The notes under the pieces are model-generated. The model was not told the DNA's origin, made no database searches, and saw only the letters and a list, made by a program, of their open reading frames with translations. The position numbers and the translations under genes were made by a program. A stretch of 64,000 nt of DNA from Ceratothoa steindachneri (taxonomy: Eukaryota; Arthropoda; Malacostraca; Isopoda; Cymothoidae): positions 131,286,293 to 131,350,292 of the forward strand of contig OZ018321.1 of assembly GCA_963969495.1 (NCBI GenBank). Direction: 5' to 3'. Shown one piece after another: positions 47,165 to 58,955 of this stretch; the first letter of the stretch is position 1; every line of letters starts with the position of its first letter.

Positions 47165-48622
47165 CTATCAATAATTAATATTTGATGTGTCCTCATTTTG
47201 CTTTTATAACCGCTTTAATACATTTTTTACATATTGTGCATAAGTGGTTGAGGCAACCTTCTGCCTTACAATGTGTGATACTAACTTTTATTCCTATTTT
47301 TTCAGTGATTATCTTATTGTTAACTTACAAGTGGTATCTTTTTTTTAAATATCCCCGAAGAAACAGATTGCTGAAGATCAAAGAGCTCAAATCATTGCAT
47401 TGTCCAGAGAGGGATTATCCTCTGGCAAAACTGCAAGAAAATTTAAATGTTCAAGAAACGGTGTCCAAAGAACCATTGAAAGGTACCATGAAACTAATTC
47501 TTTCAAAACCATGATGCTCAAGGTCTCAAAAGGAATACAACTCCGAGAGAAGAGAGGTTGCTGAAAAGGAAATCTTTGTCTGATAGGAAAACCCCTCTTC
47601 TGATGTAGCTGCTGAGTTTCTGGCAGCGGCAAACAAACAGATATCAAGAATCATAGTGAGAAGAAGGTTATTAGAAGCCTGGCTCAAAGGATATAAAGCT
47701 AGAAAGAAACCGTGGCTGTCTCAAGTGAACAAGAACGAGCGATTGTCTTGAGCAAAAGATTATGAAGATTGAATTGATGATGATTGGGATAAAGTTGTTT
47801 GGTCTGATGAAAGCAACTTTAAGGTAGGTTCTCAACATTAGTTTTTGCCAATTTATTACGCTTGTACACATTTTTATTGCATAGCCGAATTTTTATTGGA
47901 TACCAAAAAATAATCTGTAAAATTTAAATTTCTCTTCAGATCTTTGGGCCCCTTCGGAGCTGTTCATGTTCGTCGAAGAGTTGGGCAAGCTTATGATTCG
48001 AGATGTGGTGTCCCAACAGTAAAATTTAAAGGCGGAATTGTAATGGTTTGGGGTTGCATGTCGTCTTCAGGTCCAGGATTGTTGTTCACTTGTGAAAGCA
48101 ATTTGAATTCCAACACTTACACCAGCATGTTAAACCAGGTTTATTAACCTTCTTTAGGTAATTCTTTTCAATGATGACATACCAGATGGTGTAATCTTCC
48201 AACAAGACTATGCTCCATGTCACACATCTAGGGTCTCAAAGGGTTGGTTTAAAACGAAAAGGGGAGACGTTGATGGAATGGCCCTGTAATCTCCAGACTT
48301 CAAATTTATTGAACCTTTGTGGTTACACTTTGGCACAAGAGTGAGGGTGCACAAATGTTCCTCAAAAAGTGAATTAACAGCTAAAATTCATGAAGAGTGG
48401 TAGAAAATTGCGTCAACCACCTGTTCCAACTTAGTCTCAAGTATGCAAAAACTCATTAAAGCGGTTATAAAAGCAAAATGAGCACACATCAATTATTAAT
48501 TATTGATAGAATATACGCAAAAATGTATTTTTTGTATTACTCGTATGTCAAGTATGAAATAAATTAATTTCAATCATATTCTTCACTTTTTCATACCTGC
48601 CCCATAATTTTGGCCAAGCTGT
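47165..48622 (+). mobile_element. Tc1-like DNA transposon with decayed, intron-bearing transposase
   Basis: An inverted pair of about 55 bp (47175-47225 and its reverse complement at 48460-48515, core tcattttgcttttataaccg) encloses a transposase. The right side continues to a Tc1-type outer terminus, ataattttggccaagctgta, ending at 48622. The matching left outer terminus is missing, so the left side is truncated. The transposase parts are a HTH (EDQRAQIIALSREGLSSGKT, ~47370), VVWSDESNFK (first Asp, ~47795), IFQQDYAPCHTS (second Asp, ~48195) and SPDFKFIEPLW (Glu, ~48295). Frameshifts and a stop before SPD show it is dead. Confidence 0.85.
47362..48480 (+). pseudogene. Tc1-like transposase pseudogene with probable 116-bp intron
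   Basis: Coding blocks lie in one order across the element. At 47824-47939 homology is interrupted by AT-rich sequence starting gtaggt and ending tctcttcag. Removing it joins SDESNFK to IFGPFGAVHVRRR in frame, just as Tc1 transposases read without interruption. The DDE triad residues are all present (D ~47805, D ~48206, E ~48312). Breaks include a shift near 47515, a lost base near 48140 and a stop near 48288. Confidence 0.75.
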
Positions 48623-51309
48623 ATTTCTTAGGCCCAGTAAAAGTAGTACCGAACTGTGAAAGTTGAGGCTTCCAATTCTGGTTCCTTATTCTATTCTGGC
48701 CAATGGTAAACAACTTTTGTTATCACTGTTCTAGAAAACTCAAAGAATTTTGACCCCTCCTTAAGTTACCTACCAGTCTTAGAGACTTGAAGAGACTGAG
48801 CTGTTCCAGTCGCGTTTTGTACCATATCCAGCCATTTAGTGTCTTTTCGAGGGTTTAGGAACCAAAACTGAACCGCGTACTCTAAGTAATGTCTTACTGG
48901 TGTGATCCGAGGCTGTCACTCAACTGTATGTCAGTAGAAACTATTTACTTTGGGTTTTGAATCCTCTCAAAACAATCGAGGGCATTGGCTGCTTGGAGTG
49001 AATTTGGAGACGTTTGATGTATAATCTTTAATCAAGAAGATTTCAAAGCATGAGATTGTATTGTGTGTTTTATTGTAGTAAATAATTAATTTAGTCAAAT
49101 TAATTTAATATGCGAAATAATATAGAAGCACATAAATTATAGAATTATACACTTCAATGGGAATTCCGAATGAGAATTAAATCCCTAATATTACACTGAA
49201 TTTATTCGCTTGATTTTAAGCACTATGGAAACTGTAAATATGTAAAAAATCATACTTTGCCTTTTACTTTATGTTAAAGATTGTGAATTTTAGGAATATA
49301 TTAAATGTTCTTTGATTTCGATGAAATTATTCGAGAACCATGCGTGAAAAACTTACCAGGAAATGGAGATGCAGGGTTCGATTTGAAGTTGCTCGCCGAC
49401 GCGGAAAAAAGTGACGGATAGCTGAGATGCCTACTATAGAATGTGGTGAGATGTGATGATGCAAGTAGTATGGTTAGCTGTGGAACGTCTTCCATGGAAA
49501 ACAGAGAGATAGGAGCAACTCAGATTGAGGGAGAATAAACGTCTAGTCTTCTCTGCGTGGTGAGAATGAGATTAGCTCGGGTTTGCCTAATCTGGACTGA
49601 GCGGACTGTCTCTCGCCTAGTAGGTTTTATTTTCCCCAAGTTAGGGAAAACTGGCATGTCCTCTCATTGGAGAAGAATTGCGCTTTTAATGGAAAGTTGC
49701 TTCCAGAGGAAGCGGAAGAGCGATAACAAGAATCATATCTACAAAAAATGGTGAAGGCTCGTCCTTTTCTCTTTTCTCTCTCATTTTACAGAGGTAGGCG
49801 GAACTCGGTTGTGAGTGTGCGTAAGTGGTATTGGAAAGCCTGGAGGCCGGTGCATGTCACATCGCCAACTAGTTATAAAATGGCAGCAAAATATATATAT
49901 ATTTTTTAAAAAGCTCCTTAATGTAACTTAAAATTCACTGGGACTTTTTCTCTACCTTAGCAAAGTGTCTAAAAAACTTTTTAACTAGATGCTAATCAGC
50001 AGCCCTAAGTCGTTCTTTACTTGATGACATCTAAAACCTTCCCTTGTATCATAACCCTCATGGATACTATAAAGCGCTTACACATCCTTCAAATACAGAA
50101 GAAATACGGAGTTTCAGGCAAGTAGGTAGTTGAGATTTAAGTCTTTTCACATACAAATGAGCGTTCGAGCTACCCGCCCATTTACTAGCCTGAAGAGAGA
50201 GGCATCTTTACGCCACCTTTTCCCCGGAATTGAAGGAACATGGAAAAATATGAAGACAAACACTTCTATCTTTAGTGCCTCTGTCAAAAGTTTCCATTTC
50301 CACGGAAACATCTCTCCAATTAAGGAAAATATCAAGTTTGTAAAACCAAGGTAAAGATAAGACTGGACCTGCAAGCTTGTCGAGTAGCAAATATCTCTAC
50401 ATCTTACTAGATGAGATGGGAGTTGCACCTGATCGACGCGAGATTTTCCATACGGTGATCATACAGAAAGCACTGTAGGTAATCTATTTGTACATTTTTT
50501 TCGGGAACTCGCTTTTGCCTTACTCACTCGCAATCCTTACTACTGCATCGCTTAATTGGAAAAACCATTTCACCTAAGTTACAGGAAATAGGTCCATTTC
50601 AACCACAAATCTGACACTGGAGAGAAGGCTACCTGACCATTAGTTCACCGAGAAGAGAAAATGCTAGACTTGATACATTTTGACCCTACCACCAACACTC
50701 AAAGTTTGCTACTCCTCTGCATGTCTAACAATATAATGTTCAGAAGTGTCTTCGTACAAGCAATGTGTATCCTTACACCCGCCATAAATTTCAGTCATTA
50801 TCTCCGAATGCTTATGCACATTTGGTTTCTGAGATCATGGCGTGAAGTTACCTTCTAAGCACGTCATCATACGCATAGGCAATCATGCTTCTACAATTTC
50901 TCCTTCCGTCTTTACAACAGAACGTATACACTCTCTTTCCAAAGCGAAATAATTGAGATCGCCTAAATACAATTAAACAGCTCATATTTCATTGCAGTCA
51001 TATTGGTTATCGGCTCCTTCAGCACAGCTGATGACTATAGATTGCTTGAAAGCAAAAACAAAATAGATCTAAAATAAAATCAAACTGAACTCATGACAAA
51101 GAGACCGAACACACTAAACCTGCACACGAAAGCAAAGCAAAGTAGAAGGTGTTCTAAAAATTTGATATCATTTGAGATGTAAAAATCGTAGAAATTAAAT
51201 ACCTAGGAAAATGAACTTGAACAGGCTTAATGCTGACTAATATAAGATATATCCTTCAAATTTGAATTAGAAATTCAAAGGTATGTGGATTCCATGAACG
51301 ATTTCCCAA
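48623..51309. other. Unassigned region
   Basis: No recognisable gene. Frames at 49557 (65 codons) and 50130 (74 codons) match no motif known to me. A possible zinc-finger-linker echo (DTGEKAT, ~50620) is too short to call. Confidence 0.4.
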
Positions 51310-51430
51310 ATTTTCAATATGTGCGTCCGCTTGAGACACGACACGCGTTGAGTCGCTGGTCCAGCTCCTACCAAACACGGTTGTAGTCGTTCAAATATTT
51401 TTGCCTTGCCGGAGAAATTGCCTCATTGAA
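51310..51430 (-). pseudogene. Possible C-terminal fragment of a Tc1/mariner-superfamily transposase
   Basis: The minus strand reads NDYNRVW, a stop, then ELDQRLNACRVS and a HIE-like end in a shifted frame. The pattern W-x-E-L-x-x-R-L-x-x-C-R ... H-I-E resembles the C-terminus of a mariner-superfamily transposase common in arthropods. Only about 40 residues are involved, so the call is tentative. 51431-52139 shows nothing else. Confidence 0.3.
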
Positions 51431-52139
51431 CTTTTGAGGCATGTAAAAATCTCGATATCTATTGTTACATTTTTAGAGAATTCTCTCACCAATGCACGTG
51501 GCTCAGTCTTGTTCTAGGGTGTTGGAGCATTTTCTAACATACAAAACGCACTTTATTTTTCCTACCTAAAATGATAAAAACATTAAACCTAAAATTTTGG
51601 AGTGTTATTGAATTTAAAAATGATAGAAAATATTAAAAAATCCTCTGCACATATCTTCTAAATTACACTAACACACAAGATAAATGTATTGAATGATTAT
51701 GTGACATTAGAAACCTGGAACAATAATATAAGAGAAATAATCTTACAATGTGTATCTTTAAATGATTAAGACAATGTTACATAACCAAATAATTAGTAAA
51801 TCTACCAAAATACTTTTAGACAAAAGGAGAAACCTAAAAAGTGATGGACCAATTAGAGAAAAGATTATGACTTCTGCTGAGAACATCGACTAAACTGCAG
51901 GGATCACAAAAGAAATATATAGATAAGAACACAAACACTAGTGACAGATATTGTAAAAATGATCACATTTCTAAGGTGAAGAGGCGAATGAAAGATTGCA
52001 AGAAGAAATTGCACAAGTTGGAGAAAAGGTATCCCAAACTGGCTAGTTTTAGGCAAAAAGAGACCCACAAGACGACCTTGTAGAAGGGGGGAGAATATAA
52101 TTTGGTCAACGGCAAGAGTAACGTGATAAAATCGTGCCC

Positions 52140-54005
52140 TGGAAATGGGACTTTGACCAGCAATTTCCAGAAAGGTTTCGGTGTAGCACATGCCCTTGTC
52201 AACTGTCAATTGAATAGAAAATTACAGAGAACCCCATATGCACCTCTGCCCTGATATACAAAGATCATGTTAGGAGTATCTGAGCTAATCCCAGGGTTAC
52301 ATAATTTACTACCTGATTACGGAGGGGCAGTTTTAGAATTGTGTTTATCTGCTTACATATTAAAAGAAAATTGACCTTCGGATAAATTAAAATTAGTAAT
52401 AGATGTGATCAAACTTGATTCTACACTTCTTCTTTTGACCTATTTCTTTGATTTTAAGACCAATTTACTTCCTTGAAAATTGATGGAATGATTAAAATCT
52501 CTGACATGACAAAATACTCCACTACTTCCATTACCAACTCTGATGTCCCTCTTATGTTCATACAATCTTTCATCTAAATTTCATCCCGTTTCGCCTACAT
52601 AAACATTTTCACAATCTTTACATGAAATTACATATACTTCTTCATCCTGTTGATCTTTAGGATTCCTGGAAATCATCATTTGGTGATTTAACTAATTAGT
52701 TTGTCCTTAAATGGCAATGTAATACATTTGCTGAAGTCATCAGAACGTGCAGGCTTATTACAATAGTAAGTTTTCCTATCTTCAAAATGAGCTGATGTTA
52801 TAAACCAATCTGGGTAATACAGTTATGAAAACATAGTCTTGATTTTAAAAATTTCTTCGTCTAAATAAGACGGATAACATTTAATATGCTTTAAGAAACA
52901 GGGTAGATATTACGGATTTTTTAACAGGATTATCATGGCATGAAAAATAATGTATATATGCATTTAGTAAGTTCTCTTCCTGTATACAGATAATTTTATA
53001 TCATGGTAATCTTTGTTGATAAGGACATCTCAAAAGAGTCATTTGTTGTCTTCTTCCCACTCATATTTAAATTTAGCTGAAGCATGCAAATTATTTAAGT
53101 CATTAAAAAAATGGTCATAATCAAGATCATCAGGCCATATTGAAAAAACATCATCAATATACCTTTACAATATCAAGTTGAGGGTGAAATTTTCGGAAGG
53201 AGTTCGGTCTCAAAATACTTCATTAAGAGACAGGCCAATATCGCTGATAAACTATTTCCCATACTTAACCCAAATTTCTGCCTATAAAACTCATTATTAA
53301 CTCGAAACACATTATCTGAGAGACACAATTCCACTAAATCTACAAATTTATTAGCTGCGATGGGAAGATCCAAGTCGAGCTTAAGAATAACTCTTCTAAG
53401 AAGGCTGATGGCTTCATCCACTGGAACCTTGGTAAACAAAGAGTTTCCGTCAAAGCTCACAAGTTTGCCGTCTGGAAGTTGAAGGTGATTAAGGTGATCG
53501 ACGAAGTCTTGAGTATTCTTAATGTGGGCTGCTGAAATCCTTGCAACTGCTAGAAATAAATGTTTGGCGAGCCATAGCCATTTTGAGAGCATATATGTGG
53601 AAACATTAATGTTGGATATAATTGGACGCAAAGGATATCTCTCTTTATGGGTCTTTGGAAGCCCGTACATGTAGGAGAGTGAAGAATTGATAGTCTTTAA
53701 CTGCTTAATTAATTCTTGGCTCTTTAATATTCTCTTCGATTTGGTATTGAAATTACTTACTGTGTTACTAAGAGGGTCACTCCTTAGCTTTTTATACGTG
53801 TTCATATCATTAGGAGGTTCACTACGTCTATCATTATAACTTGGTTGGTCTAGAATGACGATGTCGAGGTTTAGTGAGTGAGTAATTCCAGTCCCACTTC
53901 CTGAACATATATTTTTTATTACCGCACTGAGGTGAAGCCTATCCAACACACCTACCTTAGCCACTTCCGGTGAATAAGAATAACCCCAGTGCGTACCTTT
54001 TGATC
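52140..54005 (-). mobile_element. Penelope-like element PLE-A (RT plus broken GIY-YIG)
   Basis: Minus strand. RT is open from 53964 to 53173 (263 codons) and extends upstream to about 54000 in the same frame. Blocks are SSLSYMYGLPKTHKERYPLR, PIISNINVSTYMLSKWL and SFDGNSLFTKVPVDEAI (motif A, Asp kept). After one stop, RYIDDVFSIWPDDLDYDH (53165-53110) gives an intact YxDD box. Further down, VYVISCKDCENVYVGETG (~52640-52590) is the GIY-YIG start, with a stop replacing the Arg after GETG; LDERLYEHKRDIRVG follows. Single-protein RT plus GIY-YIG is diagnostic. The 3' part matches PLE-B in reverse orientation. Confidence 0.85.
53173..53964 (-). CDS. Penelope-like RT, open N-terminal part of PLE-A
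   Basis: A 263-codon frame covers fingers and the first part of the palm up to KFGLSMGNSLSAILACLLMK, the motif before YIDD. It stops one codon before RYIDD, through a taa at 53172. The natural protein would continue into the palm and the GIY-YIG domain, so this is a truncated remnant. The start Met is not a real initiation site; homologous residues precede it (KGTHWGYSYSPEVAK). Confidence 0.75.
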   Translation of the reverse strand: MAKVGVLDRLHLSAVIKNICSGSGTGITHSLNLDIVILDQPSYNDRRSEPPNDMNTYKKLRSDPLSNTVSNFNTKSKRILKSQELIKQLKTINSSLSYMYGLPKTHKERYPLRPIISNINVSTYMLSKWLWLAKHLFLAVARISAAHIKNTQDFVDHLNHLQLPDGKLVSFDGNSLFTKVPVDEAISLLRRVILKLDLDLPIAANKFVDLVELCLSDNVFRVNNEFYRQKFGLSMGNSLSAILACLLMKYFETELLPKISPST

Positions 54006-54246
54006 AAACCTAAGATGATGATCCTCTGAGTGTGTCCCCACTCACTTAAATCCAATCATGGATGGATCGGTGTAATATTAAGATTTAAGCCGAGTTGATT
54101 GCTTAATAATTGCCAAAGGATCGTCCAAAATAGTTAAACACACATATACCAAATTAATCTTTAATGTACATTAATTTTGAAATAAGCAACAGCGTATATA
54201 AATATAAATAGAATTAAACTTGCACTGAATAAATAAGTCTACAAAG

Positions 54247-55176
54247 TGTCGTGGGGATTACTTGAAAATTACTCACTGGGATGCTTGTGTTTTAATGACA
54301 CCCGAAAGCATGAATGGAATAGTATCATTGAAGTAAACACAGAATTAAGTAAACACTTCTAATACTAGAGGTTATGGACTCGGGATGAGAATTCTAGTTC
54401 ACAAATAAACTGGTAAAGTTAGGGAGGGGATAATTCAATTAACGATACTTTTTTGGTTCATAAGTATTTTTAAAGGGTAGGTGAAGATCTTATTCTGGTG
54501 ACGATGATCGCACTTAGTCCGGCCGTCCGAGGCTACCGAATGAGAAGGTAATCCTAGACCGGTGATATAATGATACTATGCCGGATCCCGAAGTTGAGCC
54601 AAACGGTGACTCAAATCGGACTTCTTCCTCGAAGTACCTGTGCGATTATTCGGCTCCTCGGGTGGGTAGCCAAAACCGATTACCTAGCTACGTCTAGGGT
54701 AATCCGCAGAGGGAGGTCCTGTGTAACCTCAGACTCTGAAGGTATGGGGGGTGAGAGAAGTTTGGCACCTACAAGTACCGTGACGGCAACAACCAATTCC
54801 CCTAGAAGTTCCTTCCTTGCAACATGCGAACGGTTTTTCCTTGTGGATCGGGCTCCACACAAACTCGACGTAGGTCCAAGATCTTCTGCCTTATTCCAGG
54901 GAGAAGTTTTTTTTTTATTTCCCTCGTGAGCAGAAATCAAGAGAGAAAATCGAATTCTAGTAAAATCAGTATTGTCGCGCGAAAGACATTTTTTTTTCAT
55001 CTTTGGGCAGTCAGTATGTCTTTCACGCCTTCGAGCCATCTCGGAGTTTACGGTGGCGCGAAAAAGGGCGACAGAGAATTCGAGGCGAGAGGTGCATTTA
55101 GAGATACGAGAGGGCACGCAGCTTGTGTCGGAGTATTTCTGCGTACACTTATGTACGGGGTATTTAGACTTCTACA
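54247..55176 (-). repeat. Putative 3' LTR of Gypsy B
   Basis: In element sense it would start tgtagaagtc at 55176, next to a purine tract (gggtaggga, 55177-55185), and end ccccacgaca at 54247. The same start/end style (TGT...ACGACA) holds for the LTRs of Gypsy A and C. No second LTR exists for proof because Gypsy B is truncated. The GC-rich frames inside (54570-55200) are probably LTR sequence, not genes. Confidence 0.45.
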
Positions 55177-55540
55177 TCCCTACCCGTTTTGGAAGACATT
55201 ATTCTGACGTGTAACTAGGAATAATATATACATTTAACATTGGTTCCGCGAACAATGCAGAAAAAATAACGAATCAAAACGGGAGTTCAGCAAATACAGA
55301 AACATAAAATAATCATGACGAAAAAAGGAACACACGGGTTTCCGGTGAAATACAGGAAACTCCGGAATAATTAAGAGCTGATGCCTAAATACAAAAGAAA
55401 TAAATGATTATATGCGATACATTAATCCGGGTAGCATGATATAAACCCTCATGCAATAAAAAAAAGAAACAATCAAAAATTAATCACGGCAGTTATTGAG
55501 CGTGTCATATTATCAACTTTACAAATTTAACATATGAAGT

Positions 55541-56677
55541 AATTAGTGGCGGATACTAAACCTTTATCCAAAGACTCACTAGGTTCGTCTACCAGGTTTC
55601 TAGACAAACTATCCGCGAGGACATTAAGAGACCCCTTTAAATATCGGATATCCTATTAATATTCGGATAATAACAGAGCCCAACGCATGAGTCTCCCATT
55701 TTGACTCTTACGACTTTTTAAGTGCGCTAGGGGTTTGTGATCCGTTTCTATTGGGAATGGTTTACCTATCAAGTATATGAGGAACTTTTGTACACCAAAC
55801 ACGATAGCTAAGGCTTGTAGCTCCACAGTGGCATCTTCTTTTCCTGATCAAAATGTTTCCAACTTGCAAAATCCACCAGTAATGGCACCCGCTTCGTATT
55901 GCATCAAGGCGCACCCAATCCGAAGATGAGACGCGTCTGTCCGAATGCCAAATTTCTTCTCGGGATTAGGTAAGTGCAGGATAGGGGCAGTCCCTAGTTT
56001 CTGTTTGAGTCCGTCGAAACTGGCAATAGCCACGGGGTTCCACTTAATAGAGTCTGGAGATTTCCTTTTAAGCAGGTCATTAAAGGGGGAGGCGATGGAC
56101 GTGAAGTGAGGAAAAAAACGCCGATAGAAGGAAGCTGTTTCTAAAAAAGAACGAGTTTCTTCTTCGAGACTGGTGGTGGCATATCGATTATCGCTTGAAT
56201 TTTGTCCTTCTGTGGGGCTATGCGGTTCTCGCCAATATTGAATCCTAAATACGCAATAGTGCTATAACAAAAATGGCACTTGGAGGGCTTAATTGTTAAG
56301 CCGTGAGACCTCAGTTGGTCTAAGAGTGGGCGAAAACTCGCGAGGTGTTCTTCCCACGTACGCGTGGCAACGTACACGTTGTCAAAGTAGAATGTGACGT
56401 TCTCTAGCCCTTCTACAACTTTTCGCATAATGCGGTTATAACTGCTATAGGCCGTAACTAGGCCAAAAGGCAGTCGGGTGAATTGTTTGAGGACTCTTTC
56501 TGTGGGAAATGAGGTGAATTTCCTCACCGACGGTTTTAAGGGGATCTGGTAATAGGCCTTACACAAGTCAATTTTAGAGATATACGCGGCTCCTCCGAAT
56601 ATATGTAGGTTCTGAACGATGAGGGGGAGGGGTTCTGCGTCAAATACAGTGACAGCATTTAGTTTCCGGGAACTCAC
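55541..56677 (-). pseudogene. Gypsy B reverse transcriptase-RNase H fragment (Gmr1-like lineage, YFDN box)
   Basis: The minus frame from 56677 reads RKLNAVTVFDAEPLPLIVQN and AYISKIDLCKAYYQIPLK (motif A, Asp kept). FTRLPFGLVTAYSSYNRIM follows, then VTFYFDNVYVATRTWEEH (palm box with Asn as the fourth residue) and YLGFNIGENRIAPQKDKIQA. After a shift near 56140 come FYRRFFPHF, IRTDASHLRIGCALMQ and, near 55620, a LADSLSRN-type RNase H end. It aligns with 29033-30238 throughout at roughly half of residues. The sequence is cut at 56677 by PLE-B. Confidence 0.85.
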
Positions 56678-56689
56678 TCAAATGCATAT

Positions 56690-57532
56690 ATACATTATTT
56701 TTCATGCGATGATGATACTATTAAAAAATCTGTAATATCTACCCTGTTTCTTAAAGCATATTTAATATGTCATCGTTCTTATTTAGACGAAGAAATTTTT
56801 AAAATCAAGACTATGTTTTCATAACTGTATTACCCAGATTGGTTTATAACATCAGCTCATTTTGAAGATTGGAAAACTTACTATTGTAATAAGCCTGCAC
56901 GTTCTAATGACTTCAGCAAATGTATAACATTGCCATTTAATGACAAACTAAATAAGTTAAATCACTTATTTCAGGAAAGAGGAATTAAAATAGCTTTTAA
57001 ATATAATAATTCTATAAATTAAATGATGATTTCCAGGAATCCTGAAGATCAACAGGATTAAGGAGTATATCTAATTCCATCTAAAGATTGTGAAAATGTT
57101 TATGTAGGCGAAACGGGATAAAATATAGCTAAAAAATTGTAGGAACATAAAAAGGACATCAGAGTTGGCAATGAAAGTAGTTGAGTGTTTTTTCATATCA
57201 GAGATTATAATCATTCCAACGATTTTCAAGGAAGTAAATTGGTCTTTAATTTAAATAATTATGTCAAAAGAAGAATTGTAGAATTAAGTTTGATCACATC
57301 CATTCTAAATTACAATTTATCCGAGGGCTAATTTTATTTTAATACATTATGTCCCTCCTGGAAATAGCTCGAGCAGTGGCATGGGTCAGCTAACATGATC
57401 TTTGTTTATCAGCTCAGAGGTGTATATGGAGTTCTCTGTAATTTTCTACCCAGTTGCCAGTTGTCAAAGGTGTGTGATATGCCGAAACCGTTCTGGAATA
57501 AATATGTCTTCAGGAAGGGTGGTTTAATTCCT

Positions 57533-57535
<3 letters not shown>
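56690..57535 (+). mobile_element. Penelope-like fragment PLE-B, plus strand, 3' half
   Basis: It begins within the post-palm RT region (LKNLxYLPCFLKHI-type block, ~56730) and continues YPDWFITSAHFEDWKTYYCN (~56835), a degraded GIY-YIG (KDCENVYVGETG, ~57085) and the 3' UTR (gatatgccgaaaccgttctgga, ~57477). It ends ggtttaattcctcaa at the TA tract. It matches PLE-A 52150-53010 in inverted orientation. Many stops. Confidence 0.8.

Positions 57536-57595
<60 letters not shown>
57536..57595. repeat. (TA)n tract at the 3' end of PLE-B
   Basis: About 30 TA units directly follow ggtttaattcctcaa of PLE-B. Confidence 0.95.
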
Positions 57596-57599
<4 letters not shown>

Positions 57600-57659
57600 A
57601 TTTTGTTGAAGACTATTGTGTATTTCGCCTTAATTAATTTCCTTTGGCAACTTTCTCTT

Positions 57660-58235
57660 CTTCTAACTATCTTATTTCATCATGTAGATGGTGGATCACT
57701 TGTCCTCTAGTCATCTCTCTTTTAAATGAGTGTTTGGTAAAAACCAAACAAAATTGCTGAGCTTTCGATCTTATTCGATCATCTTTGGAGCGTTTTGATA
57801 TGTTCTTTCCTCCTTTACCGATGTAATGAGTGGAGTGAGGATCTGACATAATAAAGAAAACGATTTTTAAGGAGTATTTATTCCGCCTAGGTTGAGCATA
57901 GCGTTAGATGAAACGGGCAAGTCCGTTGAGTGGAATTTTAAAATAATTTTGATGTGCGATTCCAGGTTGTCGCTCGACTATTGATGGCCGGCTTATCTTT
58001 GTTTATTAATATGGCTTCTAAGATGTACAGCTTACCTTTATTAACCTCTTTTATTTAAATAACGGTGTTATCAACTAGCATATCTCTCGTTAGGTTAATG
58101 TTATGAGCACTCTCCATATGATTTTTAAGCCCTCCGCTTTGTAGATGCATAGTTAAACGTCTCGAAAGTGTAGTAGTTGTCATGCCAATAGATTTTGAGT
58201 TGAGCCACTGGCATACTCACTCCTGGCAACTATCT
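57660..58235 (-). mobile_element. Penelope-like fragment PLE-E with GIY-YIG remnant
   Basis: Minus strand near 58200-57950: NCKSCQEW, then SIGMTTTTLSRRLTMHLQSG, LKNHMESAHNINLTRDML, ILEAILINKDKPAIN and SRATTWNRTSKLF. The GMTTTTLSRRLTxHL pattern is a GIY-YIG domain variant of another Penelope-like subfamily. Downstream, 57855-57660 is a conserved 3' segment with a 60-codon frame. That segment recurs in opposite orientation at 58695-58890. Confidence 0.65.
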
Positions 58236-58694
58236 TCGAATTCGATAGAGGAGGAAAAATTGAGGGAAACCTTTTCACAAGACTCCTCCGAAAATTTCTG
58301 GTGTTCGGAAGTACGGATATTGAGCACTCGCACTCGAAATACAGCTTACGTTACTTCCACCGCCTGACCTTTTGGAGAAGAAAGAAGATCAGAGAATTAT
58401 AAGAGCATTTTCCACATCGATCTGTACAGAAGAAGCCTTTCTCTCCAACGCCAATTTTTCCCTTACGGGGAACTTAAAAAAAGAGACTTAATACCAGGTG
58501 GTCATAATTAATTCTATGGCTACCTAAACTCATCACCCACTCCGCTATCGCCTTCTAACGCGTAGCCGTGTGTACTGCTATTCATAACCTAGTTCGAACT
58601 ATGCCCATCGTGAGACAAGGCCAAATTCGAAGCGGTTAGAAAAGCAGGTTTGTGAACTAGCCCAATGTGGAGCCTTCTGTCATTGGAACCCCGG
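58236..58694. other. Unassigned spacer between opposing PLE fragments
   Basis: No coding motif is recognised. It separates the inverted 3' segments of PLE-E and PLE-F. Confidence 0.4.
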
Positions 58695-58890
58695 ACAAGT
58701 CTTTCATTTTGTCAGATCCTCACTTCACTTATTACATTCGGTAAAGGAGGCAAGTACATATCAATACGCTCCGAAGATAATCGAATAAGATAGAAAGCTC
58801 AGCAATTTAGTTTGGTTTTTACCAAACACATTAATTTAAAAGAGAGATGAATACAGGACAAGTAATCCACCATCTACAAGATAGAATAAA
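58695..58890 (+). mobile_element. Penelope-like 3' segment PLE-F, inverted relative to PLE-E
   Basis: gtcagatcctcacttcactt through agtaatccaccatctacaag matches the reverse complement of 57855-57660 at about 85% by eye. It contains no intact frame. Confidence 0.65.
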
Positions 58891-58895
58891 AATAA

Positions 58896-58955
58896 CAATA
58901 TATAGAATTAAATAATATTACCCACTGTGTAATATTATTTAATTATATATATATT
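58896..58955. repeat. AT-rich near-palindrome
   Basis: 58906-58921 (aattaaataatattac) and 58929-58944 (gtaatattatttaatt) are perfect inverted arms around a 7-base loop (ccactgt). Pairing extends outward through caatata and tatattg with small indels. Confidence 0.85.

Noticed and set aside
50570..50650. C2H2 zinc-finger gene remnant (DTGEKAT)
   Set aside because: Only the linker-like motif is seen; no Cys and His pairs with the right spacing flank it.
54578..54625. 5S rRNA-like stretch (gatcccgaagttgagc)
   Set aside because: Only about 17 bases resemble the internal control region of 5S RNA. The flanks do not match, and it lies within a putative LTR.
54570..55207. Frames of 119-145 codons as host genes
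   Set aside because: They lie inside the GC-rich putative LTR of Gypsy B, overlap on both strands and show no family motif.
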